Source: CAYUYV01 sp964522525 (GTDB taxonomy: Bacteria; Pseudomonadota; Alphaproteobacteria; JAJFIK01). From it: DNA of 64,000 nt. The position numbers and the translations under genes were made by a program. The stretch lies in assembly GCA_964522525.1 (NCBI GenBank), contig CAZFWG010000001.1, positions 1 through 64,000 of the forward strand, given 5' to 3'. The notes beneath the pieces are model-generated. The model was not told the origin of the DNA and did no database searches. It saw only the letters and a program-made list of their open reading frames with translations. The stretch's first letter is position 1; each line of letters starts with the position of its first letter. Shown one piece after another: positions 36,239 to 45,310 of the stretch.

Positions 36239-37335
36239 CCCGCATGACTCAGACCCTTCCTCTGCATGCGGATCCCGAACAGCTCGATGCCGCGTGGTTC
36301 TCGTCCCTGTTCGCCCGGCATGGGCTTTCCGGTCGGGTGCGCGACATCGACAGGCGCGTGATCGGTACGGGCCAGATCGGGACGAATATCCGCTTCAGCT
36401 TCTCATTCGATTCCGGCGGTGATCCGGTCACCGCACCTTCTTCCGTTGTCGGAAAATTTCCCTCCGACAACGAGCAGAGCCGGGCGACCGGGCGTCTGTT
36501 GGGTCATTACCGCCGGGAAGTGGCCTTCTATACGCAATTCGCGCCGGTCGCCGCGCGTATCGCTCCGGGGACCTATTTCGCGGAGCATGACGAGGAGACC
36601 GACGGTTTTGCCCTGATCATGGAGGACATGGCGCCTGCGCTTCAGGGGGACCAGCTCACGGGCTGTTCCTTCGAGGAGGCCTGCCGGGCGTTGAACCATG
36701 CCGCGGTGCTGCATGCCAGCCATTGGAATGATCCGGGCCTTGAGCGTTTCGATTGGCTCCAGGGATCATTGAGTGCCCCACCGGACCCCATCACACCGGA
36801 AATCGTGGCGGGTCTGTGGGCAGGGTTCAAGGAGCGGTATGCGGAACATCTGTGGCCCCAGGCCATGGCCGTGGGCGATGTGTTCGCGGCCCGGATCCCC
36901 GAATGGTCGTTCAGCTATCGGGGGCCGCGGTGTCTGACCCATGGGGACTATCGTCTGGACAACATGCTGTTTGGTGAGCCTTCCAACCCTCGCAGCCTCG
37001 CGGTGGTGGACTGGCAGACCGTGGGCGTCCGGGGCCCTGCGCTCGATGTCTCCTATTTCATCGGCGCAGGTCTGACGCGGGCGGACCGCCGGCGCTTTGA
37101 ACGTCCGCTTCTGGAGCATTATCACGCATCGCTGGTTCGCGAAGGCATCCGGGACTACAGTTTCCAGCAGCTCTATCGGGACTACCGGTGGTTCTCTTTT
37201 TACGGACTTTCGGTCGCCTTCGGGGCCGCCATGCTGGTCGAGCGCACGGAGCGGGGCGATGCCATGTTCCTGACCATGGCGCGGCGTCACATCGACCAGA
37301 TCATTGAGCACAACGCCCTGGCGTTGCTGCCCTAA
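36235..37335 (+). CDS. Aminoglycoside phosphotransferase (APH)-like kinase
   Basis: 366 residues with a kinase-like fold: ATP-binding lobe with VGKFPSDNE, a catalytic loop CLTHGDYRLDNML (~240) with HGDxxxxN, and the metal-binding VVDWQTVG (~265) equivalent to DFG. Ecdysteroid-kinase-like or acyl-CoA-dehydrogenase-linked phosphotransferases of this type often neighbour SDR and CoA genes in catabolic clusters and are thought to phosphorylate small hydroxyl compounds. ATGA overlap with the SDR. Its stop overlaps the convergent hydratase stop by 4 bases. Confidence 0.8.
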   Translation: MTRMTQTLPLHADPEQLDAAWFSSLFARHGLSGRVRDIDRRVIGTGQIGTNIRFSFSFDSGGDPVTAPSSVVGKFPSDNEQSRATGRLLGHYRREVAFYTQFAPVAARIAPGTYFAEHDEETDGFALIMEDMAPALQGDQLTGCSFEEACRALNHAAVLHASHWNDPGLERFDWLQGSLSAPPDPITPEIVAGLWAGFKERYAEHLWPQAMAVGDVFAARIPEWSFSYRGPRCLTHGDYRLDNMLFGEPSNPRSLAVVDWQTVGVRGPALDVSYFIGAGLTRADRRRFERPLLEHYHASLVREGIRDYSFQQLYRDYRWFSFYGLSVAFGAAMLVERTERGDAMFLTMARRHIDQIIEHNALALLP

Positions 37336-38252
37336 CCCTCATCTTCCGGGTCGATGAGGCGACCCTCCGCGTCCCGGATTTCCGGCCCATGAACGCGCGC
37401 CCGGCCGTCACCGAATTTGGCGTCCCGGGCCCGCAGCGTGGCCTTTAACCCGTGCTCGGCCACGGATTGCCGAAAAGCGTCCGCCGCCCTTGTATTATGG
37501 CCGCGCACGTCGTTTTCCGCCGCCAGCCGTTGCAGCGTGCGGGCGCCCATCAATTCAAGCCCCAGATTGACGATGCGCTTGTTGGCGCTCAACAGATCCG
37601 GATCGATCAGGGCCAGGCGGTCCGCCAGTTGCTCGACCTCCGCCTCGAGAAGATCGCCGGGGACGGCTTTCATCACGAGGCCGATGGATTGCGCTTCCGC
37701 CCCCGTGACCGTGTCGCCGGTCAGAAGAAGGCGCTTGGCCCATTGGGGCCCCACATTGTAAAGCCACAGATTGGTGGGCAGGGCGCCCAGATCCCGGGCC
37801 GGCGGAAACCCGAAACTCGCGTCCTCGGCGGCGACAACCATGTCGCACAACAGGGCAAGGTCGGTTCCCCCGGCCAGGCAATAACCATGGACCTGGGCGA
37901 TGACCGGCTTGTGCATGTCGAACAGCGCCATGCGATAGCGCTGCTGGCGCTCGAGTTGCCAGGCATCGTCGTCGAGGCGGCGATATCCCCGATAGCTGTT
38001 CTCCGCCGACTGAACACGGGACACGGGCACATTGCTGTCCTTTCCCGACAGATCGTAACCTGCGCAAAAGGCCCGGCCGGCGCCTTTCAGGATCACGCAA
38101 TGGATGTCGAGATTGTTGTCCGCCTCCCACAAAGCTTCCGAAAGCTCCGCCTGCATTTTCAAGGACATGGCGTTGAGCTTTTCGGGGCGATTGAGGGTGA
38201 TGCGGGCGCGGCCCTGTTCGACCTCATAGAGAATTGTTTCGAATGTTTCCAT
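37332..38252 (-). CDS. Enoyl-CoA hydratase/isomerase family protein
   Basis: 306 residues of the crotonase superfamily. The oxyanion-hole segments AFCAGYDLSG (~69) and VHGYCLAGGTDLALLCD (~120) and the C-terminal ANKRIVNLGLEL are clear; a C-terminal extension ends in DAEGRLIDPEDEG. The residue normally acting as second catalytic Glu cannot be assigned securely. It should act on an acyl-CoA intermediate produced by a ligase such as the one at 11.8-13.4 kb. ATG 38252 with GGAGG 5 bases upstream is preferred. Confidence 0.85.
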   Translation of the reverse strand: METFETILYEVEQGRARITLNRPEKLNAMSLKMQAELSEALWEADNNLDIHCVILKGAGRAFCAGYDLSGKDSNVPVSRVQSAENSYRGYRRLDDDAWQLERQQRYRMALFDMHKPVIAQVHGYCLAGGTDLALLCDMVVAAEDASFGFPPARDLGALPTNLWLYNVGPQWAKRLLLTGDTVTGAEAQSIGLVMKAVPGDLLEAEVEQLADRLALIDPDLLSANKRIVNLGLELMGARTLQRLAAENDVRGHNTRAADAFRQSVAEHGLKATLRARDAKFGDGRARVHGPEIRDAEGRLIDPEDEG

Positions 38253-38312
38253 GGCGCCCTCCGATGGTTGCTCCCCCATCGTGACGGGATGGGGGAGAGG
38301 GGGCAAGGAAAC

Positions 38313-38352
38313 AAAAAAAAGGGGCGCTCAAGACCTTGATGGCCGGCGCCCC
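38313..38352 (-). terminator. Intrinsic terminator of the first TonB receptor gene
   Basis: On the minus strand GGGGCGC (38352-38346) pairs with GCGCCCC (38327-38321), followed directly by eight T (38320-38313). It lies 27 bases after the receptor stop codon. Confidence 0.85.
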
Positions 38353-38378
38353 GAAGGTGGAGGATTGGTTGGCAGGTG

Positions 38379-40934
38379 TCAGAAGGTAAGCGCGATCCTG
38401 GCACTGTAGAAGCGGGGAGGACCGGCAATGAAGGTCGGAATGCCGAAGGCACCGCCCGTGTTGCCGCCATCGATGATGTAATCCGTGTCAAGCACGTTGG
38501 CCACTTCAAAGGTCAGCTGAACCCGTTCGTCCGGCGTGGTGTAGCCTGTCCGGATGTTGAACAGGCCAAATGATTGTTGCGATACGGAGGGCACAGTGAA
38601 AACGAGGTCACCCGTCATCGGATCGAAGACGGGGACTGCCGTCTGGTTTTCGTCCTCGAAGAAAACGAGGGACTGCCACGTGTAGGTCGGTGTGACGAAC
38701 AGGGATCCCCAGTCGTCAAGCTGGTGGACATAGGTCAAACCGGCAGACACGGTGTGGTCCGGGCTGAGGCGGAAGCGGTTGCCGCCAAAGACCAGGGGGT
38801 TGCCTTCATCATCCGTATCGTCGAAGCGGCTGCGGTTGTAGCCATAGGTGATGAACAGGTCCAAACCGTCCGTCGGCGTCGCGAAGAACTGGGATTCGAA
38901 ACCGATCGAGTCCGCGTTCCCCGCATTGATGGTCTCCGTCAGGCCGGTCGTGGCGTCCACGATGGTCGTGATGAAGTCGCGGTAGTCGTAGAAGAACACC
39001 GATCCCGAGGCTTCGAGACGACCATTGAAGAACAGGCCCTTGGCGCCGATTTCATAACTGTCCACGGTTTCGTCGGGCAGTTCCTCGAAGCCCAGAAAGA
39101 CCGGGCCCGCCACATCGACCTCGATGATGTTGGGGCGGCGGCCCCGCGAATAGGAGGCATACAGATTGAGGTTCGGGTTGACGGCGTAATTGGCAACAGC
39201 CCGCCAGACGAAATCCGTGAAGTTTTCTTCGTCGGATTCGATGACCGTGTTGCCCGTATCGGCCGCCAGGATGGTCTCGACCGGTTCCCCGTCCAGGGGA
39301 TTGATGATCGGTGTCCCCCCGGTCAGGATGCCCGCGGCCGCGAGGGCGCTGACCCCCTCGACGGCGCCGCCGGAAAAGCCCGTCGTGCGGTCATCAAGGG
39401 TCCAGCGGATGCCACCCGTAAGCTCCAGGCCGTCGAACACTTCAACGGTCAATTCCGCGAAGACGTCGAAGGCGTTATTTTCGGCGAAATTGGTGAACTG
39501 CTCCACGAAAAAGGGGCTCAGCGCGTTGAACGGGGGAACGCCGGTGACGATCGGTTCAAGCTGGGCCGGATCTCCGCTCAGGAAAATGGAGGTGAGCCCC
39601 GGATCGCCGAACAGGAACGTAGCGTCGGCGGGCAGACCAAGGGCCGCCGCCAGATCCGGGCTAGCGCCCGTCGCCGATACGGAAGAAAAGAGGGCGAGGA
39701 GGGCGCGTTCGTCAAAGCCGAGTGGGACCTGTTGGTCGCCGTTCTCGAAAAACACATTGCCGCCGAAAAAGCCCCTGAACCGTCCGCCCCGGTCGAAATT
39801 GAAGCGCAGTTCCTCACTCCATTGTTGACCGAAAGCATCTTCGGCGAAGATCAGGACGTCGAACGCCGTGCCGTCCGGATCGAAGATCTCCACGGAGTCG
39901 AATTGGCGATAGGCGGCGATGTTCGTGAAGGTCCAGGCTGGCGAGATCTCATACTCGACCTGTGTGGTGACGCCCCACACCTCGCGGTCCACGCTCAAGG
40001 GCTGGCCGCCAAGGAAGCCGCCGAACGTGTTGAGGGAGGCGAATTCGTTCGGGTCCGTCGTGCCGCCCAGGGCCGGGATCACGCCGCTCTTGAAAGAAGA
40101 CCCCGGAGGCGTGTCGTGCTGATAGGAGGCGATCACGTCGACGGTCAGTTTCGAGGTCGGCTGCCAACGGATGCTGCCCCGGGTCGCGACGGTCTGGGTG
40201 CCGTTCAGGGCGACCCCGGTATTGTTGTCGATGAACCCGTTGCGGAAGGTATAGTTGCCGGCAACACGCACGGCGAGTTTGTCCTCGATGATCGGAATGT
40301 TGACCCAGGCTTCGACTTCGTCCTGGGACAGATTACCGAATTCATAGGAGACGAAAGCGCCCCGCTCATAATCGGGGCGTTTGGAATGGACCGAGATGGC
40401 CCCGATCTGAGCGCTGCGGCCGAACAGGGTGCCCTGGGGTCCTTTGAGGACTTCGACCCGGTCGAGATCGAACAGCTGCACGATGGAGCCGCGGGACCGG
40501 GAGATGCTGACCCCGTCCTGGAACACGGACACGCGCGGTTCGATGTTGGAAGCGCCTGAATCCGACGTAATGCCCCGGATCACGAAGCCCGGATTGTTGA
40601 CGCTCTGCTCCTGAACCACGAGGCCCGGCACGAAACGGGCGAGCTCGTCGAATTCGGTGACGCCGATATCCTGAAGGAATGCCCCGTCATAGGCGGTGAT
40701 GTTGATCGGAACATCGAGGATCGCTTCTTCGCGCTTCTGCGCGGTCACCAGGATCACTTCCCGGGTGCGGATGGACGGCACGTTGTCGTCGGCCGCCCGT
40801 TCCTGACCATTCTCGATGCCGACTTGATCTTCACTGTCGTCGGCTGTCTGGGCCAGGGCCGGTGCCCCACCCAGCAATGCGCCCGCGCATGCACCACTCA
40901 AAAGGCGCCGCCACAGACCGTTGCCCCGCTGCAT
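38379..40934 (-). CDS. TonB-dependent outer-membrane receptor
   Basis: 851 residues: signal peptide (residues 1-28, cleavage after APALA), an acidic linker with a TonB-box-like REVILVTAQKREE (~58-70), plug domain with PGLVVQEQS and VEVLKGPQGTLFGRSAQIGAISV (~160), then a 22-strand barrel ending in the aromatic-type RIALTF. It imports a substrate across the outer membrane using TonB/ExbBD energy. The location among ligase, MFS, SDR and hydratase genes suggests an organic substrate rather than siderophore. It has its own terminator. Confidence 0.9.
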   Translation of the reverse strand: MQRGNGLWRRLLSGACAGALLGGAPALAQTADDSEDQVGIENGQERAADDNVPSIRTREVILVTAQKREEAILDVPINITAYDGAFLQDIGVTEFDELARFVPGLVVQEQSVNNPGFVIRGITSDSGASNIEPRVSVFQDGVSISRSRGSIVQLFDLDRVEVLKGPQGTLFGRSAQIGAISVHSKRPDYERGAFVSYEFGNLSQDEVEAWVNIPIIEDKLAVRVAGNYTFRNGFIDNNTGVALNGTQTVATRGSIRWQPTSKLTVDVIASYQHDTPPGSSFKSGVIPALGGTTDPNEFASLNTFGGFLGGQPLSVDREVWGVTTQVEYEISPAWTFTNIAAYRQFDSVEIFDPDGTAFDVLIFAEDAFGQQWSEELRFNFDRGGRFRGFFGGNVFFENGDQQVPLGFDERALLALFSSVSATGASPDLAAALGLPADATFLFGDPGLTSIFLSGDPAQLEPIVTGVPPFNALSPFFVEQFTNFAENNAFDVFAELTVEVFDGLELTGGIRWTLDDRTTGFSGGAVEGVSALAAAGILTGGTPIINPLDGEPVETILAADTGNTVIESDEENFTDFVWRAVANYAVNPNLNLYASYSRGRRPNIIEVDVAGPVFLGFEELPDETVDSYEIGAKGLFFNGRLEASGSVFFYDYRDFITTIVDATTGLTETINAGNADSIGFESQFFATPTDGLDLFITYGYNRSRFDDTDDEGNPLVFGGNRFRLSPDHTVSAGLTYVHQLDDWGSLFVTPTYTWQSLVFFEDENQTAVPVFDPMTGDLVFTVPSVSQQSFGLFNIRTGYTTPDERVQLTFEVANVLDTDYIIDGGNTGGAFGIPTFIAGPPRFYSARIALTF

Positions 40935-40961
40935 CCCACACTCCTTAAGTTCTGGCCTAAA

Positions 40962-40979
40962 GGTCTAGAAAGACAGACC
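40962..40979. promoter_or_regulatory. Inverted repeat upstream of TonB receptor gene
   Basis: GGTCT (40962-40966) and AGACC (40975-40979), with internal AGAAAGAC, lie 28 bases upstream of the receptor start codon. Short arms make this a weak operator candidate. Confidence 0.25.
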
Positions 40980-41197
40980 CCGGAACAAGCTCGTCCTGAC
41001 CCACGAGCATTCTTCCGCGCAAATTGTCGGGGCACGGCGCAACGGGCATATGTCGGGGAGACGAAGCTTTTGTGACGCCAGAGGGCGTTGAGGGGGAGGC
41101 AGGGGCGGGGTCTCGGGGCAGGCGGGCATGGAAGCGCCGGGGAGCGCTGCCGCGATCCGGCGACGGACCGCGACGGCGGGGTGGTCGTATCTGGGTC

Positions 41198-41938
41198 TTA
41201 GCGGCGGGTCATGAAGGCCGCGATCCGCTCCTGCATGTCCGGGCCGACGCCTTCATTTTCCATGACTTCCCATTGCAGGCCCGCATCCATGGCGCGGGCG
41301 TCGGTCGCCTCGAGGAGCCGCTTGTTCGCCCGGTGACTGAAGGGCGAGTTGGCGGTGATTTCCCGGGCAACGGCCGTCACTTCGTCGAAGAACCGGTCGT
41401 CCGGAAAGACCGCTTCGGCAAGGCCCATTTCCACGGCCTGGGTGCCGTTGATCGTCCGGGCGGTGAACATCATGAATTTGGCTTTGGCCAAGCCGACCCG
41501 CCGGGGCAGGCGCTGGCTCATGCCCCAGATGGGCGTCAGGGCGAAACGGGCATGGGTATCGGCGAAGCGCGCATTCTCCGCCGCCAGAATGAAATCGGCG
41601 GCGAGGGCCACTTCGAGGGCGCCCGTATAACAATGTCCGTGGACGGCGGCGATCACCGGCTGGGGCAGGCGTTCCATCATCCGCAAGGTTTCGGAATGCC
41701 ACCCCGGCGAGGGCACGCTTTCGCCCGCCGCAATGTCGCCCAGGTCGTGGCCGGCGGAGAAACAGCGTCCGGCACCGCCCAGAACCACGCAGCCGATGGT
41801 CTTGTCGCGGGCGAGATCGACCACATGGGCGCGCAGTTCCGCGAACAGGGCCACGGTCAAGGCATTGAGCTTTTCCGGCCGGTTGAGGGTCAGGAAGGCG
41901 GTGCCGTCCCGATCCTCCCTGACGACGAGCCCGGTCAC
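41198..41938 (-). CDS. Enoyl-CoA hydratase/isomerase family protein (coupled to P450)
   Basis: 246 residues of the crotonase family: LNRPEKLNALTVALF (~18), RCFSAGHDLG (~60) and VHGHCYTGALEVALAADF (~100) with the acyl-CoA-binding Gly residues; ENARFADTHARF and PIWGMSQRLPRRVG follow. The GTG start overlaps the P450 stop as GTGA, so it is translated with it. Together with the cytochrome P450 it suggests side-chain or ring catabolism through CoA thioesters, resembling steroid or terpenoid degradation clusters. Its family-standard length is about 260. Confidence 0.86.
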   Translation of the reverse strand: MTGLVVREDRDGTAFLTLNRPEKLNALTVALFAELRAHVVDLARDKTIGCVVLGGAGRCFSAGHDLGDIAAGESVPSPGWHSETLRMMERLPQPVIAAVHGHCYTGALEVALAADFILAAENARFADTHARFALTPIWGMSQRLPRRVGLAKAKFMMFTARTINGTQAVEMGLAEAVFPDDRFFDEVTAVAREITANSPFSHRANKRLLEATDARAMDAGLQWEVMENEGVGPDMQERIAAFMTRR

Positions 41939-43260
41939 GCAGGGCTCCCCATCTCAACCTTCAGCATACGAATGGCATGCACGAAATTGTTGGGGGCGAT
42001 ATCCACCTCGCCGGTCCAGGCAATTTCCGGGAAGCGGCCGAGGATCTGGCGATAGGCGGCTTCGAGCTGCATATTGGCGACCCGCTGTCCGAGGCACACA
42101 TGGGGGCCAAGCCCGAACGCGATGTGTTCCTTGGCGTTTTCCCGCGTCACGTCGAAGCGGTCCGGATTCGGATAGACATCCGGGTCCCGGTTCGCGGCGC
42201 CGTAATACATGACGATCTTCTCGCCTTCGGCAATCTTCTGCCCCCGGATCTCGGCGTCGCGCGTGGCCGTGCGGCGCATATAGATCACGGGCGAGACCAT
42301 GCGGATGGCCTCATGGACCATGTTGCCGATCAGGTCCGGGTTGTCGATCAGCTTCTGCTTTTCCTTCGGAAACTCCGTCAACAGCTTCATGGTGCCTGAC
42401 AGGGAGTTGCGCGTCGTGTCGTTGCCGGCAAAGACGATGAGGAGCCAGGAGCCGTCCAGATAGTTGTCGGAAAGAAGCTCCCCGTCGATGCGGGCATTGG
42501 CGATCGCCGACAGCAGATCCTGGCGGGGCTCCTTGCGACGGGCCTTCAGGACATATTGTCCGTAATCAAACATCTCCTGGATGGCTTCCAGGAACTTCAT
42601 CAGGAAATCCGGGTCCACTTCGCCGAGTGCCTTCTGCTGGAAGGTGTAGGAGGCGATTTCCAGATAATGCATCCAGCCCACAAGTTTCGGCCGGTCCGCC
42701 TCGTCGACGCCCAGGATCTCGCACAGGGTGAAAAGGGGCAGTTCGGCGGAAAAATGCTCGACCATGTCGACCCGTGGGCCCTGGCGCACCATGCCGTCAA
42801 GAAGGCTGCTCACCTTGACGTCCACCTTCTTGCGCAACTCCTCCACATAGGTCGGTGTGAAGAAGCTCATATGCTCCCGGCGCAGGGGCATGTGATGGGG
42901 CTGGTCGAGGCAGATCATGGTGTCGAGGGAGGAGCGGTGGAGCAGGGGATGGCGTTGATCCTCCCGCCCGTAGGTCATCAGGATGCCGCCCCGCTGGGAG
43001 GAAAAGGTCGCGGTGTCCAGTTCCACGCTGCGCACATCGTCATATCGGGTCAGGGCCCAGAAGCCCGGCCCTTCCTGGACGGGATGCCACATGACGGGGG
43101 CATGGTCGCGCATGGCGCGGAACGCCTCATGGGGCTGACCGGTGACGAAGGGGCCATTGTCGGCCAGATTGACCGGTGGTTCGAGGGGGAAGACGGGGGC
43201 GTATTTCGGATCCCGCGCGTCCATATCTTCCTGGTAGGTTTCACTTACCGGTTGCAGCAT
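41935..43260 (-). CDS. Cytochrome P450 (CYP125/CYP142-like class I)
   Basis: 441 residues. The haem-binding loop FGLGPHVCLGQRVA (~385) with the axial Cys, I-helix AGNDTTRNS (~268) with the oxygen-activating acid/Thr pair, and K-helix ExxR in HEAIRMV (~312) are all present. Layout and motifs such as LIVFAGNDTTRNSLSG resemble alphaproteobacterial relatives of steroid 26-hydroxylases (CYP125, CYP142). No ferredoxin or reductase is encoded nearby, so electrons come from elsewhere. GGGAG lies 9 bases before ATG. The product is coupled to an enoyl-CoA hydratase. Confidence 0.88.
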   Translation of the reverse strand: MLQPVSETYQEDMDARDPKYAPVFPLEPPVNLADNGPFVTGQPHEAFRAMRDHAPVMWHPVQEGPGFWALTRYDDVRSVELDTATFSSQRGGILMTYGREDQRHPLLHRSSLDTMICLDQPHHMPLRREHMSFFTPTYVEELRKKVDVKVSSLLDGMVRQGPRVDMVEHFSAELPLFTLCEILGVDEADRPKLVGWMHYLEIASYTFQQKALGEVDPDFLMKFLEAIQEMFDYGQYVLKARRKEPRQDLLSAIANARIDGELLSDNYLDGSWLLIVFAGNDTTRNSLSGTMKLLTEFPKEKQKLIDNPDLIGNMVHEAIRMVSPVIYMRRTATRDAEIRGQKIAEGEKIVMYYGAANRDPDVYPNPDRFDVTRENAKEHIAFGLGPHVCLGQRVANMQLEAAYRQILGRFPEIAWTGEVDIAPNNFVHAIRMLKVEMGSPA

Positions 43261-43370
43261 TTTTATGAACTCCCTTGCAGCGCTTCGGCTTACGTATCAT
43301 CGATTGACGCCAGCTTACGACGTACCGGAACAAAGGTGAAGACAAGGGGGGAAAGGGAACAACGGCCCCG

Positions 43371-44600
43371 CTATTCGTGGCGGAGGGCGTCGATCGGATT
43401 GAGCCGGGCGGCCCGCCGGGCGGGGACATAGCCGAAAACGATGCCCACGCCGCCCGAGGCCACCAGGGCGAGGATGACGGTGCCCAGATCGATCACGATC
43501 GGCCAACCGGCAATCGCCGCCGAGGCCAGCGCCCCGCCCACGCCGATGACAAGCCCGATCAGGCCGCCGATCAGGCACAAAGTGACCGCTTCGACCAGGA
43601 ACTGCATCAGGATGGCGCTGGCCCGCGCGCCGACGGCCATGCGCAACCCGATCTCCCGGGTCCGCTCGGTCACCGAGACGAGCATGATGTTCATGATGCC
43701 GATCCCGCCCACGAGAAGAGAGATCATTGCCGTTGCCAGGAGAAGCCAGGTCAGGGTCGAAAAGGTTGCTGTCCGGGCCCGGATCAGGTCAGCAAAATTG
43801 TTGACACGAAAGTCATCTTCCGAGCCCGGCGCAATACGACGGCGTACCCGCATCAAGTCGGTGATCTCATCGGTCAGCGGATCAAGGTCGTCAACGCTCT
43901 GGGCCTTGATGAAAATGGCCTGGACCTGGTCGGGTACGGTGCTGGCCCGTTCCCCCAGAAGGCGGCTTCGGCCCGTGCGCAAGGGCACAAGGATGACGTC
44001 ATCCTGGTCGCGACCGAAGCTGCTCTGGCCCCGGCTTTCCATGACGCCGATCACTTCCATGGGCACATTGGAAATGCGGATGCGCGCGCCCAGGGCCGAC
44101 CCCTGGAAAAGCTGATCACGGATGGTTGTGCCGATAATGGCGACCCGTGCCCCCCGCCGGCTTTCGTCCTCGCTGAAGAAACGGCCCTCGAGCACCTTCC
44201 AGTCCCGCACAAAGGGATAGCTGCTCTCGACACCGATTACCGTTGTCGTCCAGTTGGCGGCGCCGGCGATGATCGGCGCCTGGGTCTGGACATAGCCCGA
44301 AACGCCGGCTACGCCGGGCAGGGCCCGGATGGCCCGGACGTCCCCTTCCGTCAGGGGCTTTGCCGTCCCGGCCCCGCCAAACCGGCCGCCAAGCCGGGAC
44401 GACCCCGGAAAGATGTTGAGGAGGTTGGAGCCAAGCTGGGAAATCCGTTCCTCAACGGATTGGCGCGCGCCGGCGCCAACGGCCACCATGATGATCACCG
44501 ACGCAACGCCGATAATGATGCCAAGGGTGGTCAGGATCGAGCGCAGCGTGTTGGCGCGGATCGCCTTGACGGCGATAGCGAAGGTGTCAACCAGTCTCAT
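43371..44600 (-). CDS. MacB-type ABC transporter permease
   Basis: 409 residues with the MacB/FtsX topology: an N-terminal TM helix (RSILTTLGIIIGVASVIIMVAVGAGAR), a ~230-residue periplasmic domain (MacB_PCD), then three TM helices (LTWLLLATAMISLLVGGIGIMNIMLV, ILMQFLVEAVTLCLIGGLIGLVIGVGGAL and IVIDLGTVILALVASGGVGIVFG) and the C-terminal PARRAARLNPIDALRHE. Overlaps the ATPase gene by ATGA. With the ATPase and adaptor it forms a MacAB-like mechanotransmission exporter; it needs a TolC-type outer-membrane channel not seen here. Confidence 0.9.
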   Translation of the reverse strand: MRLVDTFAIAVKAIRANTLRSILTTLGIIIGVASVIIMVAVGAGARQSVEERISQLGSNLLNIFPGSSRLGGRFGGAGTAKPLTEGDVRAIRALPGVAGVSGYVQTQAPIIAGAANWTTTVIGVESSYPFVRDWKVLEGRFFSEDESRRGARVAIIGTTIRDQLFQGSALGARIRISNVPMEVIGVMESRGQSSFGRDQDDVILVPLRTGRSRLLGERASTVPDQVQAIFIKAQSVDDLDPLTDEITDLMRVRRRIAPGSEDDFRVNNFADLIRARTATFSTLTWLLLATAMISLLVGGIGIMNIMLVSVTERTREIGLRMAVGARASAILMQFLVEAVTLCLIGGLIGLVIGVGGALASAAIAGWPIVIDLGTVILALVASGGVGIVFGYVPARRAARLNPIDALRHE

Positions 44601-45310
44601 GGTGCGTCCCTCCGCCGGTCCTCGACGATCAGCCCGTCGCGCAAGTGGATCTGGCGCCGGGCATAGACCGCGACCTCCGGATCATGGGTCACGACAATCA
44701 CGGTACGGCCCTGTCCGTTCAGGGTAACGAACAAGTCCATGATCTCTTCGGATGTATTGGTATCCAGGGCGCCCGTCGGCTCGTCAGCCAGCAGAATACG
44801 AGGGTCGTTGACAAGGGCGCGGGCGACGGCCACCCGCTGCTGTTGGCCCCCGGAGAGTTGCGACGGATTGTGATCCATCCGGTCGCTCAAGCCTACATCC
44901 TTGAGACAGCGTTCGGCGATGCCATCGGCATTGTCCACCGGCTGGCGGGCATAGAGCAGGGGCAGTTTCACATTGTCGAGGGCCGTTGTGCGGGGCAGCA
45001 GATTGAATTGCTGGAAGACAAAGCCGATCGTGGCGTTGCGCAGATCGGCAAGACCATCCTGCCCGAGACTGTTCAGGTCCTGGCCGGCAATGGCGAGGCG
45101 CCCCGTGGTGGGCGTGTCAAGCGCCCCCAGCAGGTTCATCAGCGTGGATTTTCCGGATCCGGACGGTCCCATGATGGCGACGAATTCGCCGGGCTCGATG
45201 GTGAAGGATACGCCCCGGAGCGCGGCGACTTCCTGGTCCCCCATGCGATAGATGCGACTGACCTCGTCACAGAGAATGTCGAGGCCCGGATTCGCGGCGA
45301 CGGTGTTCAC
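44597..45310 (-). CDS. MacB-type ABC transporter ATPase
   Basis: 237 residues: Walker A GPSGSGKST (~49-57), Q-loop, signature LSGGQQQRVAVARAL (~147), Walker B RILLADEPTGALD (~170-182) and H-loop VVTHD (~207). GTG start overlapping the adaptor stop (GTGA); its own stop overlaps the permease start. In E. coli ATPase and permease are fused in one MacB polypeptide; here they are separate as in LolD/MacB-like systems. Confidence 0.92.
   Translation of the reverse strand: MNTVAANPGLDILCDEVSRIYRMGDQEVAALRGVSFTIEPGEFVAIMGPSGSGKSTLMNLLGALDTPTTGRLAIAGQDLNSLGQDGLADLRNATIGFVFQQFNLLPRTTALDNVKLPLLYARQPVDNADGIAERCLKDVGLSDRMDHNPSQLSGGQQQRVAVARALVNDPRILLADEPTGALDTNTSEEIMDLFVTLNGQGRTVIVVTHDPEVAVYARRQIHLRDGLIVEDRRRDAP

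Noticed and set aside
38574..40559. Long open frame antisense to the first TonB receptor
   Set aside because: No motifs, and the receptor frame carries all conserved plug and barrel features.
43261..43370. Direct repeat of GCTTACG upstream of the P450
   Set aside because: Seven bases only; likely by chance.
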